Assembly (NCBI GenBank): GCA_016715995.1
Contig: JADJXF010000019.1
Span: 1-64,000, forward strand
DNA from: Flavobacteriales bacterium
GTDB lineage: Bacteria > Bacteroidota > Bacteroidia > Flavobacteriales_F > PHOS-HE28
Length of the DNA stretch: 64,000 nt
Direction: 5' to 3'
Within the stretch, counting starts at the first letter, position 1; every line of letters starts with the position of its first letter. Of this stretch, positions 40,680-49,105 are shown one piece after another. Below the pieces are notes generated by a model. That model was not told the DNA's origin. It saw nothing but the letters and a program-made list of their open reading frames with translations, and ran no database searches. A program made the translations under genes and the position numbers.

Positions 40680-41462
40680 TTACTCGGCGAGGCCGCGCAT
40701 GATGCCCTTGGGGCTGTTCCGGATGAAGTCGAGGATGAGCCCGCGCTCCGGGCTGCGCGGCAGGAGCTGCTCAACGTTCTGCACGCCGCGGTCCACGTTG
40801 GTGTTGCGCACGAAAATCTCGCGGTAGATGTCCTCGATGCGCGCGATCTGGTCGTCGCTGTAGCCGCGGCGGCGCAGGCCGATGACGTTGACGCCCACGT
40901 AGCTGAGCGGCTCGCGCGCGGCCTTCACGAAGGGCGGCACATTCTTACGCACCAGCGAGGCGCCGGCGATGAAGCTGTGCGCGCCGATGTGCAGGAACTG
41001 CTGCACGGCGACGTTGCCCTCCAGGATCGCCCAATCGTCGATGGTGACGTGGCCCGCGAGGTTCACGCTGTTGGCGATGACGATGTTGCTGCCGAGCATG
41101 CAGTCGTGCGCCAGGTGAACGTAGGCCATCAGCAGGCAGTTGTCGCCTACGGAGGTCTTCACGCGGTCGGCGGTGCCGCGGTTGATGGTGACGCACTCGC
41201 GGATGGTGGTGCCATCGCCCACTTCGGCGGTGGTGTCCTCGCCAGCGAACTTCAGGTCCTGCGGTATGGCGCCGATGACGGCTCCAGGGAAGATGCGGCA
41301 GCGGCTGCCGATGCGGGTGCCGTCCATGAGCACGGCGTTCGGGCCGATCCAGGTGCCGTCGCCGATGCGCACATCGGCCTGGATCGTGGCGAACGGCTCG
41401 ATGGTGACATCCTTGCCGATGCGCGCGTCGGGATGCACAAAGGCCAGCTTGGAGATGCTCAT
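40680..41462 (-). CDS. lpxA: LpxA, UDP-N-acetylglucosamine acyltransferase
   Basis: Transfers a 3-hydroxyacyl chain from acyl-ACP to UDP-GlcNAc, the first lipid A step. The 260 residues form a left-handed beta helix of hexapeptide repeats (VHPDARIGKDVTIEPFATIQ onward). The catalytic-His region is NCLLMAYVHLAHDCMLGSNI, and the C-terminal helical cap starts at LSYVGVNVIGLRRRGYS. Its ATG overlaps the stop of lpxC-fabZ by 4 bases, so translation is probably coupled. It completes the minus-strand run lpxD, lpxC-fabZ, lpxA. Confidence 0.96.
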   Translation of the reverse strand: MSISKLAFVHPDARIGKDVTIEPFATIQADVRIGDGTWIGPNAVLMDGTRIGSRCRIFPGAVIGAIPQDLKFAGEDTTAEVGDGTTIRECVTINRGTADRVKTSVGDNCLLMAYVHLAHDCMLGSNIVIANSVNLAGHVTIDDWAILEGNVAVQQFLHIGAHSFIAGASLVRKNVPPFVKAAREPLSYVGVNVIGLRRRGYSDDQIARIEDIYREIFVRNTNVDRGVQNVEQLLPRSPERGLILDFIRNSPKGIMRGLAE

Positions 41463-42901
41463 CGCGTGGCGGCTTTCTCGGGTTCGGCGACGGGCGTCTT
41501 GTCGCGCACAATCTGCGCCATCATCTCAGCCTCCACGGCAGGCTGGCCGCTCACGTAGCCCACGCCGCGCATGTGAACGATGCCTCGCCGGATGGGGGTG
41601 ATCAGCTCCAAGCGGAACACGAGGGTGTCGCCCGGGATCACCTTGCGGCGGTAGCGGATGCCGTCGGTCTTGAGGAAGTAGGTGGTGTAATGCTCGGGAT
41701 CGGGCACCTTGCTCAGGGCGAAGATGCCGCCCACCTGCGCCATGGCCTCCACCTGCAGCACGCCGGGCATCACCGGATTGCCGGGGAAGTGCCCGGTGAA
41801 GTGCGGCTCATTCATGGTCACGTTCTTCACGCCGATGATGCTGTTCTCGTCCATGCTCATCACCTTGTCCACGAGGAGGAAGGGATAGCGGTGCGGCAGC
41901 ATCTTCTCGATGTCCGTGATGTCGTAGAGCGGCTTGGCGTTGAGGTCGATGTGCGCCACGGGGTTCTTCTCCTCCTGCCGGATACGCTGTTTGATGCGTT
42001 TAGCGAAGCTGGTGTTGCCGAAGTGTCCGGGGCGCGCGGCGAGGATGTGCCCCTTGATGGGGCGGCCCACCAGCGCGAGGTCGCCCACGATGTCGAGCAG
42101 CTTGTGGCGCGCGGGCTCGTTGAAGAACTTCAGGTCGGTGGTGTTCAGCACCCCGTTGCGGCGGATCTCGACTTTCTGGTACTCACGGCCGAGGGCCTTG
42201 GCCAGGTCCATCAGCTGCTCCTGCGTGGTGCCCTCGCGGTCCTCCATCACGATGGCGTTGTCCAGGTCGCCGCCCTTGATCAGGCCCGCCTTGGCGAGCT
42301 GCTCCAGCTCGCGCAGGAAGACGAAGGTGCGGCAGGGGGCGATCTCCGTCTTGAACTCCTCCGCGCGGTACATGCTCGCGTGCTGGGTGCCCAGCACGGG
42401 GCTGTTGTAATCCACCATCACCGTCAACCGGAACTCGCCGCCGGGCGTGGGCACGCCGAGCATCTCGGTGCCGCGCTCCTGGGTCTCGAACCAGATCGGC
42501 TCCTTCAGCACGAACCAGTTGCGCAGGGCATCCTGCTCCTGCAGGCCCACGCTCTCGATGGCCAGCACGAAGGGCATGGCACTGCCGTCCATGATGGGCA
42601 CCTCGGCGCCGCTCAGCTGCAGCAGGCAGTTGTCCACGCCCAGCGCGTAGAGGGCGCTGAGCACATGCTCGGTGGTGTTCACCACGGCCTCGCCCTTGCC
42701 TAGGGTGGTGCCCCGCGCGGTGCTCACCACCAGATCGGCGTCCGCGTCGATGATGGGCTCGCCCGCGATGTCGGTGCGCTGGAACTTGTAACCGTGGCCC
42801 ACGGGCGCCGGCCGCAGGGTGAGGGTGACGGGCTCGCCGGTGTGCAGGCCAACGCCCTTCACGGTGGCGCTGCCTTTCAGGGTGTGCTGCTTCTCGCTCA
42901 T
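41459..42901 (-). CDS. lpxC-fabZ: LpxC-FabZ fusion: UDP-3-O-acyl-GlcNAc deacetylase / 3-hydroxyacyl-ACP dehydratase
   Basis: Bifunctional protein of 480 residues, a fusion typical of Bacteroidota. The N-terminal LpxC part (about 1-310) has GSATVKGVGLHTGEPVTL, the zinc His in NTTEHVLSALYALG, GAEVPIMDGSA, FVFLRELEQLAKAGLIKGG and the second zinc motif HKLLDIVGDLAL. The C-terminal FabZ part starts near DIEKMLPHRYPFLLVDKV and carries the active site GHFPGNPVMPGVLQVEAMAQ. LpxC commits to lipid A; FabZ dehydrates hydroxyacyl-ACP for fatty acid elongation and competes for the same acyl pool. ATG chosen because MSEKQHTLKGSA begins the conserved LpxC N-terminus. Confidence 0.96.
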   Translation of the reverse strand: MSEKQHTLKGSATVKGVGLHTGEPVTLTLRPAPVGHGYKFQRTDIAGEPIIDADADLVVSTARGTTLGKGEAVVNTTEHVLSALYALGVDNCLLQLSGAEVPIMDGSAMPFVLAIESVGLQEQDALRNWFVLKEPIWFETQERGTEMLGVPTPGGEFRLTVMVDYNSPVLGTQHASMYRAEEFKTEIAPCRTFVFLRELEQLAKAGLIKGGDLDNAIVMEDREGTTQEQLMDLAKALGREYQKVEIRRNGVLNTTDLKFFNEPARHKLLDIVGDLALVGRPIKGHILAARPGHFGNTSFAKRIKQRIRQEEKNPVAHIDLNAKPLYDITDIEKMLPHRYPFLLVDKVMSMDENSIIGVKNVTMNEPHFTGHFPGNPVMPGVLQVEAMAQVGGIFALSKVPDPEHYTTYFLKTDGIRYRRKVIPGDTLVFRLELITPIRRGIVHMRGVGYVSGQPAVEAEMMAQIVRDKTPVAEPEKAATR

Positions 42902-42968
42902 GCGGGGCGGAATCGCGGGAGGACAGGGCCATCCATCGCCCGGCGAAGGTAGCCGGTGCGAGCGGAGC

Positions 42969-44024
42969 TCAAGAATCCAGGCCTGTGCGCTGGCGCAAGG
43001 CGGCAAGCTCCTTCTCCAACTGGTCAATTCGCTTCTGCAGTTCGGGCAGCTTGCGGAAGACGACATAGCTCCTGTCGTACGGCCCCTTATCGAAGGCCGG
43101 CGAGCCTTGCACGGTGCGTCCGTCGCCGATGTCGGAGCCGATGCCGCTCTGCGCGGCGATGCGCACCCTGCTGCCCACGGTGAGGTGGCCTGCGATGCCC
43201 ACCTGCCCGCCAATCTGGTTGTGGTCGCCCACCACGGTGCTGCCCGCGATGCCGGCCTGCGCCACGATCACGTTGTGCATGCCGACCTCGGCGTTGTGGC
43301 CCACCTGCACCAGGTTGTCCAGCTTCGTTCCCTTTCGGATGACCGTGCTGCCGATGGTGGCGCGGTCGATGGTGCTGTTGGCGCCCACCTCCACATCCTC
43401 TTCGAGCACCACGTTGCCCACCTGCGGCATCTTCTCATACACGCCCTCGCTGTCCGGCACGAAGCCGAAGCCATCCGCGCCGATCACCGCGCCGCTGTGG
43501 ATCACGCACCGCGCGCCGATCTCACTCTGGTGGTAGATCTTCACCCCGGCGTGGATGCGCGCGCCGTCGCCGATGCGGGTGTTGTCGCCGATGAAGCAAT
43601 TGGGGAAGACCTTCACGCCATCGCCGAGCACCACGCCATCGCCCACGTAGCAGAAGGCGCCGATGTACACGTTCTTCCCGAGTTTGGCCTTGGGGCTCAC
43701 GAAACTGGGCTGCTCGACTCCCTTCTTCTCGTACTGCAGTTGATAGTTGCGCTCCAGCAATTGCGTGAAGGCCATCCGCGGATCGGCCACGCGGATGAGC
43801 GTGAGGCTCTTCGGTGTCGGTCGCGCGGGATGGAAGTCCTTCGCCACGATGGCGATGGTGGCCCTGGTGGTGTAGATGAACTCGGTGTACTTGGGATTGG
43901 CCAGGAAGGTGAGGGTGCCATCGCGCGCCTCCTCGATCTTGGCCAGATCGTTCACCAGCACCTGCGGGTCGCCATCCACTTCTCCGTGGAGCAGCTCGGC
44001 GATCTGCGCGGCGGTGAACTGCAT
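42969..44024 (-). CDS. lpxD: LpxD, UDP-3-O-acylglucosamine N-acyltransferase
   Basis: Adds the second 3-hydroxyacyl chain (N-linked) to the lipid A precursor. The 351 residues have the uridine-binding N-terminal domain (FTAAQIAELLHGEVDGDPQV; GTLTFLANPKYTEFIY), a long hexapeptide-repeat helix, the active-site region IYHQSEIGARCVIHSGAVIG, then VQVGHNAEVGMHNVIVAQAG, and a C-terminal helical tail ending in a coiled-coil-like ELQKRIDQLEKELAALRQR. First gene of the lpx run, 67 bases before lpxC-fabZ. Confidence 0.96.
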   Translation of the reverse strand: MQFTAAQIAELLHGEVDGDPQVLVNDLAKIEEARDGTLTFLANPKYTEFIYTTRATIAIVAKDFHPARPTPKSLTLIRVADPRMAFTQLLERNYQLQYEKKGVEQPSFVSPKAKLGKNVYIGAFCYVGDGVVLGDGVKVFPNCFIGDNTRIGDGARIHAGVKIYHQSEIGARCVIHSGAVIGADGFGFVPDSEGVYEKMPQVGNVVLEEDVEVGANSTIDRATIGSTVIRKGTKLDNLVQVGHNAEVGMHNVIVAQAGIAGSTVVGDHNQIGGQVGIAGHLTVGSRVRIAAQSGIGSDIGDGRTVQGSPAFDKGPYDRSYVVFRKLPELQKRIDQLEKELAALRQRTGLDS

Positions 44025-44030
44025 GGCTGA

Positions 44031-44578
44031 TCAGTGCTGGATGGGCACCGCCACAACGACATCATCCCACTTCAGCAGGAGCTGACTGCCGTCCTCGGTC
44101 ATGACGATGGTGAATTGCTCCAAGGATTCGGGCACGCGCGTCACGGGAACCGTCGCCACGGCCACGTCCTTGGCGGGGTCGCGCTGCGCGTTGCCGTCGA
44201 AGTCCACGCCCCAAGGGTACATGCCGCTGTTGAGGTACACCTCCCATTCATCCGCACCGGGCAAGGTCCAGAGCGTGTATTTGCCCGCGAGCACAGGCTT
44301 GCCTCCGAGGGTGAAATCGTGGCTCGCCTCAAAAGCGTGGCCTCGTTCGCGCCGGTTCGCCACACCTTGCCGTAAGGCACCAGCCCGCCGAAGATCTCGC
44401 GGTCTTTCTTGTAAGGCCTGCAGTAGGTCACCTTCAATTGGAAGTCGCCATCGAACCAGGTATAGGTCTCCTCCGGGCTGGCCTTCTTGGTCTGAAGTTT
44501 CATGTACCGGAAGACGAGGAAGCCAACCGCGACGATGGCCACCAAGGCGATGAGGATGCGCTTGAAGAGCGTGGACAT
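44031..44578 (-). CDS. DUF2911 protein, frameshifted as sequenced
   Basis: N-terminal signal anchor (FKRILIALVAIVAVGFLVF), then WFDGDFQLKVTYCRPYKKDR, GGLVPYGKVWRTGANEAT and, in another frame, FEASHDFTLGGKPVLAGKYT, LWTLPGADEWEVYLNS and MYPWGVDFD. This is the DUF2911 family of secreted or periplasmic proteins of unknown function. The frame break is at about 44331-44336 (one base missing). Corrected length is about 182 residues. It starts just after the small Cys/His-rich protein on the same strand and ends 6 bases before lpxD. Confidence 0.85.
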
Positions 44579-44581
44579 GGT

Positions 44582-44863
44582 TCAGTGCGCGTGGGTGCTG
44601 TCGCCCGCGTGGTGATGACCATGCTGCGTGCCCATACTGTCCGATTCCATGTGCATGCCCTTGTCGCCCTTGCAGCATGCTTTCTTTCCATGACCTCCGC
44701 CACGGCCGCAGGAAGCCTCCGCATGGCACGCGGAGCTGCTGCGACAACTATCGCCCTCGCAGCCACCGCCCATGCAGCGCCCGCAGGTCATGCAGCAGAT
44801 GATGAAGCCTAGCGCGAAGCCGAGCAATGTGAAGAGCAGGATCTTCGCCCAGTTGGTGTTCAT
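44582..44863 (-). CDS. Small Cys- and His-rich membrane protein, unknown
   Basis: The 93 residues start MNTNWAKILLFTLLGFALGF, one transmembrane helix, followed by a Cys-rich stretch: IICCMTCGRCMGGGCEGDSC. Further Cys and His follow (CHAEASCGRGGGHGKKACC; GMHMESDSMGTQHGHHH). There are 11 Cys and 8 His. I do not recognise a family. The composition suggests metal binding or oxidative-stress-related chelation at the membrane; this is inference only. It lies 3 bases before the DUF2911 gene on the same strand and diverges from the small TPR-like gene. Confidence 0.65.
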   Translation of the reverse strand: MNTNWAKILLFTLLGFALGFIICCMTCGRCMGGGCEGDSCRSSSACHAEASCGRGGGHGKKACCKGDKGMHMESDSMGTQHGHHHAGDSTHAH

Positions 44864-45014
44864 GGTCAGGGGTTTGGGCGGCGAAGGTATTCGTCCTTCC
44901 GGTGAACCTGCGCGCCATTTGCCTGTGCGGTGGATGTCACCACCAGGTCGTTGATGCATACAAACGCGCCCTCCAATGCGCGCGATTCTTAGCTTAGTCA
45001 CTCAGAAGCCCGTG

Positions 45015-45512
45015 ATGCACCTCAAGCCCATCTCCCGCGAGGCGATCCCTCAAGCGCTGGCCAAGGCCACGCGGTACCGCCTGCTCAACGAGCCTTGGCA
45101 GGCCGAGAGCATCTGCCGCGACATCCTCGCCGCCGATGCGGGCAACCAGGACGCCCTCTACAGCCTGATCCTCTCCCTGGCTGACCAGTTCGGCGTACAC
45201 AAAGGCCCGGCAATCGGCGAGGTGCTGAAGCTCACCGAGCAGTTGAGCAACGAGTACCACCGCGATTACGGGCGGGGGATCATCTATGAGCGCTATGCGA
45301 CATCGGTGCTCGACGGTCATTCTCCGCATGCCATGTTCATCGCTTACGAGCACATTCAGCAGGCGATGACGTGGTACGAGCGCGCCGAGAAAGCCCGACC
45401 GACCGACAACGCCGATGCCATCCTGCGCTGGAACGCTTGTGTGCGCATGATTGAACAGCACAGACTGCGGCCGATGCCGGAAGAGGAGCAGCGGATGCCG
45501 ATTGGGGAGTGA
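45015..45512 (+). CDS. Small TPR-like protein, unknown function
   Basis: The 165 residues are predicted to be mostly helical, with TPR-like pairs (RYRLLNEPWQAESICRDILA, then DAGNQDALYSLILSLADQFG; HIQQAMTWYERAEKARPTD). No signal peptide, so probably cytoplasmic. An earlier in-frame ATG at 44976 is possible, but MHLKPISREAIPQAL looks like the natural start. It is followed by a heptamer inverted repeat and converges on sdhB. I do not recognise a named family. Confidence 0.7.
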   Translation: MHLKPISREAIPQALAKATRYRLLNEPWQAESICRDILAADAGNQDALYSLILSLADQFGVHKGPAIGEVLKLTEQLSNEYHRDYGRGIIYERYATSVLDGHSPHAMFIAYEHIQQAMTWYERAEKARPTDNADAILRWNACVRMIEQHRLRPMPEEEQRMPIGE

Positions 45513-45519
45513 CGGACTT

Positions 45520-45606
45520 CAGCAGGCAGTAAGCAGGGGCAGTAGGCAGTTCCGCTCCCGCGATGGTCGTCGTGGCTCCTGCCGCCTGCCTACTGCCTAC
45601 TGTCGT
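45520..45606. repeat. Inverted array of a CAGTAGG-like heptamer
   Basis: The left arm (45520-45552) reads CAGCAGG, CAGTAAG, CAGGGG, CAGTAGG, CAGTTCC. The right arm (45584-45604) is the reverse complement of CAGTAGG repeated two to three times. The arms can pair into a long stem around a 30-base loop, between the stops of two convergent genes. It could end transcription from both sides. Similar heptamer runs exist in other Bacteroidota intergenic regions to my knowledge, but their role is unclear. Confidence 0.65.
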
Positions 45607-46336
45607 TTCCCCCGAACACTTTCCTGGCGATCCACCTTATCGGATCATAATACCTATCCGCCACACGCTCCTTCAGCGGTATGATGGCATTGTCCGTGAT
45701 CTGGATGCTCTCCGGGCAGACCTCCGTGCAGCACTTGGTGATGTTGCAGAAGCCCACGCCCATGGCATCCTTGATCAGTTCGGTGCGGTCTTCGGTGTCC
45801 AGCGGGTGCATCTCCAATCCGGCGACACGCACCAGGAAGCGCGGCCCGGCGAACTCCTGCTTCAATTGGTGCTCGCGCAGCACGTGGCATATGTTCTGGC
45901 ACAGGAAGCACTCGATGCACTTGCGGAACTCCTGCACGCGGTCGGCTTCGTACTGGTAATACTTGCGCTCGCCCTCCTTGATCTTGAAGGGCGGGATTTT
46001 CTTGTTCACCGCGTAGTTCCAGCTCACGTCCGTCACCAGGTCCTTGATCACGGGGAAGGTCTTCATCGGGCGGATGGAGATCGCCGTGCCTTCGGGGTAC
46101 TTGTCCATGCGCTCCATGCACGTGAGCTTGGGCTTGCCGTTCACCTCGGCGCTGCACGAGCCGCACTTGCCGGCCTTGCAGTTCCAGCGCACGGCCAGGT
46201 CGGGCGCCTGCGTGGCCTGCACCACATGCACGGCGTCCAGCACCACCATGCCGGGGGTGCGCGGTACTTCGTAGTCCACCATCGCGCCGCCATTGCGGTC
46301 GCCGCGGAAGATCTTGAGTTGGGCGGTGCTGCTCAT
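45590..46336 (-). CDS. sdhB: Succinate dehydrogenase iron-sulfur subunit (Sdh1-like)
   Basis: Electron-transfer subunit of 248 residues. The N-terminal ferredoxin domain holds the [2Fe-2S] ligands in NCKAGKCGSCSAEVNGKPKL and an upstream region. The C-terminal domain has the [4Fe-4S] and [3Fe-4S] clusters in CIECFLCQNICHVLREH and FCNITKCCTEVCPESI. Length and cluster spacing are normal. Last of the order sdhC, sdhA, sdhB on the minus strand, 3 bases after sdhA. See sdhC for why I assign this to the Sdh1 type. Confidence 0.93.
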   Translation of the reverse strand: MSSTAQLKIFRGDRNGGAMVDYEVPRTPGMVVLDAVHVVQATQAPDLAVRWNCKAGKCGSCSAEVNGKPKLTCMERMDKYPEGTAISIRPMKTFPVIKDLVTDVSWNYAVNKKIPPFKIKEGERKYYQYEADRVQEFRKCIECFLCQNICHVLREHQLKQEFAGPRFLVRVAGLEMHPLDTEDRTELIKDAMGVGFCNITKCCTEVCPESIQITDNAIIPLKERVADRYYDPIRWIARKVFGGNDSRQ

Positions 46337-46339
46337 GGT

Positions 46340-48157
46340 TCAGTGTGAAAGTTCCCCTTCCAATAACGCCTTCAGTTCCGCCGGCGGTTGTTCCAGCGGT
46401 ACGTGCTCCAACGTGATATTGCCATCACGCAAGCGCATCACCAGGTTCACCTTGCCCCAATCGGCTTCGGTCTTCGGGTGGTCCTCGCGGGTGTGGCCGC
46501 CGCGGCTTTCGGTACGCTCCAGGGCGGCGCGCGCCACGGCCTCGCTGATGTCCAGCATATTCTTCAGGTCCAGCGCAAGGTGCCAGCCGGGGTTGAACTG
46601 CACGTTGCCGCCCACCTTGGTATGCCGGGCGCGCTCGCGCAATGACCGGATCGCTTCGATCGCCTCGCGCAGGTCCTTGTCCTCGCGAATGATGCCCACC
46701 TTGCGCTGCATCATCTTCTGCAGGTCCTCGCTGATGGCGTAGGGGTTCTCGCCCTCGTTCCGTTCGAAGGGCAGCAGGCTCTCCTTCACGCATTCCTCCA
46801 CCTGTGCGGCATCGATACGCGGATGCGCGGCGCTGCGTTTGGCGTGCTGTGCGGCATGTTCGCCGGCGCGCTTGCCGAAGACCAGCAGGTCGCTGAGCGA
46901 GTTGCCGCCGAGGCGGTTGGCGCCGTGCATGCCGGCCGCCACCTCGCCCGCGGCGAAGAGGCCGGGCACGGTGCTCTCCTGCGTTTCGGGGTGTACACGC
47001 ACGCCGCCCATGGTGTAGTGGCAGGTGGGGCCCACCTCCATGGGATCGGTGGTGATGTCCACGTCGGCCAACTGCTTGAACTGGTGGTACATGCCGGGCA
47101 GCTTGCGCTTGATCTCCTCCGGCGTGCGGCGCGTGGCGATGTCGAGGAACACGCCGCCGTGCGGTGCGCCGCGCCCTTCGGCCACCTCGCGGTGAATGGC
47201 CCGCGCCACCACGTCGCGCGTGAGCAGCTCGGGCGGCCTGCGCGCGGTGGGGATCTTCCCGGCGATCACGGATGCCACCCATTCATCGGCCTCCTTCTCG
47301 GTGTCGGCGAACTCCGCCTTGAACATCGCGGGGATGTAGTTGAACATGAAACGTTTCCCCTCGCTGTTCTTCAGCACGCCGCCTTCGCCGCGCACGCCCT
47401 CGGTGATCAGGGTGCCCTTCACGCTGGGCGGCCAGGTCATGCCCGTGGGGTGGAACTGCACGAACTCCATGTCCAGCAGGTCGGCGCCGGCCCAGAGGGC
47501 GAGGGCGTGGCCGTCGGCGGTGTACTCCCAGGAGTTGGACGAGACCTCCCAGCAGCGGCCGATGCCGCCGGTGGCGAGCACCACGGCCTTGGCGTTGAAC
47601 ACGGTGAAGGCGCCCTTCTCGCGGTCGTAGCCCACGCAGCCGCTCACGGCGCCGTCGCTGATGAGGATGCGGCGCACGGTGAATTCCATGAAGACGTCGA
47701 TGCCGCTGTGGATGCCCTTGTCCTGCAGGGTGCGGATGATCTCCAGGCCGGTGCGGTCGCCCACGTGGGCCAGGCGCGGGTGGCTGTGCCCGCCGAAGTT
47801 GCGTTGCAGGATGCGGCCGTCCTTCGTGCGGTCGAACACCGCGCCCCATTCCTCCAGTTCGTTCACGCGCTCGGGCGCCTCCTGCGCGTGGAGCTGTGCC
47901 ATGCGCCATTGGTTCAGGTACTTGCCGCCCTTCATCGTGTCGCGGAAGTGCACCTTCCAGTTGTCGCGGTCGTCCACGTTGGCCAGCGCCGCCGCCACGC
48001 CGCCCTCGGCCATTACTGTGTGTGCCTTGCCGAGCAAGCTTTTGCAGAGGAGCGCGGTTTTGGCGCCCTGACGCGCTGCTTCGATCGCAGCGCGCAGTCC
48101 GGCACCACCGGCGCCAACAATAACGACATCATACTGGTGCGTCGGGCGTGGCTCCAT
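46340..48157 (-). CDS. sdhA: Succinate dehydrogenase flavoprotein subunit (Sdh1-like)
   Basis: Oxidises succinate to fumarate. The 605 residues begin with the FAD-binding GAGGAGLRAAIEAARQGAKT, the flavin-linking His region SLLGKAHTVMAEGGVAAA, LATGGIGRCWEVSSNSWEY, FVQFHPTGMTWPP, the catalytic Arg region ITEGVRGEGGVL, then HYTMGGVRVHPETQ and GANRLGGNSLSDLLVFGKRA. It is shorter than the roughly 660-residue SdhA usual in Bacteroidota type B complexes. Middle gene of three. Confidence 0.94.
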   Translation of the reverse strand: MEPRPTHQYDVVIVGAGGAGLRAAIEAARQGAKTALLCKSLLGKAHTVMAEGGVAAALANVDDRDNWKVHFRDTMKGGKYLNQWRMAQLHAQEAPERVNELEEWGAVFDRTKDGRILQRNFGGHSHPRLAHVGDRTGLEIIRTLQDKGIHSGIDVFMEFTVRRILISDGAVSGCVGYDREKGAFTVFNAKAVVLATGGIGRCWEVSSNSWEYTADGHALALWAGADLLDMEFVQFHPTGMTWPPSVKGTLITEGVRGEGGVLKNSEGKRFMFNYIPAMFKAEFADTEKEADEWVASVIAGKIPTARRPPELLTRDVVARAIHREVAEGRGAPHGGVFLDIATRRTPEEIKRKLPGMYHQFKQLADVDITTDPMEVGPTCHYTMGGVRVHPETQESTVPGLFAAGEVAAGMHGANRLGGNSLSDLLVFGKRAGEHAAQHAKRSAAHPRIDAAQVEECVKESLLPFERNEGENPYAISEDLQKMMQRKVGIIREDKDLREAIEAIRSLRERARHTKVGGNVQFNPGWHLALDLKNMLDISEAVARAALERTESRGGHTREDHPKTEADWGKVNLVMRLRDGNITLEHVPLEQPPAELKALLEGELSH

Positions 48158-48160
48158 GGG

Positions 48161-48934
48161 TCAGAAGAATCGGAAATCCGTGATCACTCCACTACTCACC
48201 ATCCACACGTAGAAATCCGCCAGCATCACGGTGAACAAGCTGATCCATGCCCAGCGCATGTGGCTGCTGTTGAGCTTCGAGACCCCCTTCCAAGCTTTGT
48301 GGCGCGCCTGTCCCATGGCCGCGCAACTGAAGCAGTCGATGCGGCCGCCGACGAGGTGCCGCAGCGAATGACAGCTAAAGGTGTAGAGACCGAGGAAGAC
48401 CGTATTCAGGAGCAGGATCAAGGTGGCCACGCTTACGCCAAAGCCATCGGGCCACATCATGGCTTTGATCACATCCCAGGTGAGGATGACGATGAAGCCC
48501 AAGGCGAGGTAGAGGAAGTAGCGGTGTACGTTCTGCAGGATGAGGATGCCGCGCTCGCCGAGGTAGTTGTTGCGGCGCGGCTCGCCCACACCGCAGGCGG
48601 GCGGATCAAGGAAGAAGGCGCGGTAGTAGGCCTTGCGGTAGTAGTAGCAGGTAAGGCGGAAACCGGCGGGCGCCCACAGGATGAGCATACCCGGCGAGAG
48701 CCAGCGCGGCATGCCGTCCCAGATGATCAGCGGCGAGTAGAAGGGTGAGAGGATGTGCGCCGATGCGGTGTCATCGATTGCGTACCACGCGTTCTGCACT
48801 ACCCGGAAGGTGGCGTACACGCCGAAGGCACTGAGGGCGATGAGGACGGTGAGGGGCGCCGCCCACCAATTGTCCTTCCGGTCGGTGGCGCCAAAGCGCG
48901 CGGGGGGTGGGAGTGATGAAGCGGCTTGTTCCAT
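48161..48934 (-). CDS. sdhC: Succinate dehydrogenase membrane anchor (actinobacterial Sdh1-like)
   Basis: Integral membrane subunit of 257 residues with about five helices. Features are FGVYATFRVVQNAWYAI, HILSPFYSPLI, RLTCYYYRKAYYRAFF, NYLGERGILILQNVHRYFLY and, near the end, FSCHSLRHLVGGRIDCFSC. The segment FRLTCYYYRKAYYRAFF with the later HRYF matches, from memory, the single anchor of mycobacterial Sdh1 (Rv0249c-like), not the di-heme anchor usual in Bacteroidota. Conserved His residues are candidates for haem or quinone binding. The gap upstream to 49105 (171 bases) holds no gene. Confidence 0.8.
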   Translation of the reverse strand: MEQAASSLPPPARFGATDRKDNWWAAPLTVLIALSAFGVYATFRVVQNAWYAIDDTASAHILSPFYSPLIIWDGMPRWLSPGMLILWAPAGFRLTCYYYRKAYYRAFFLDPPACGVGEPRRNNYLGERGILILQNVHRYFLYLALGFIVILTWDVIKAMMWPDGFGVSVATLILLLNTVFLGLYTFSCHSLRHLVGGRIDCFSCAAMGQARHKAWKGVSKLNSSHMRWAWISLFTVMLADFYVWMVSSGVITDFRFF

Positions 48935-49105
48935 TGACGGGGATTCGTCCGTTGACGGGTGAAAGTAGCAGCCAGCACGATACGGCCAAATCCGCGCTCA
49001 GGACCGAACCGACCTCGGCCGTGCCAGGTGCCACTGCGGGATGGTGAGATAGCCTGCCCGCTCCAGGAATGTGGGCATCGGGTGGTGAGGAGGTTTCGGC
49101 AGCCC

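Noticed and set aside
46823..48748. A 641-codon open frame antisense to sdhA and sdhC
   Set aside because: Composition is His/Ala/Val-rich antisense shadow; the real genes have strong motifs on the other strand.
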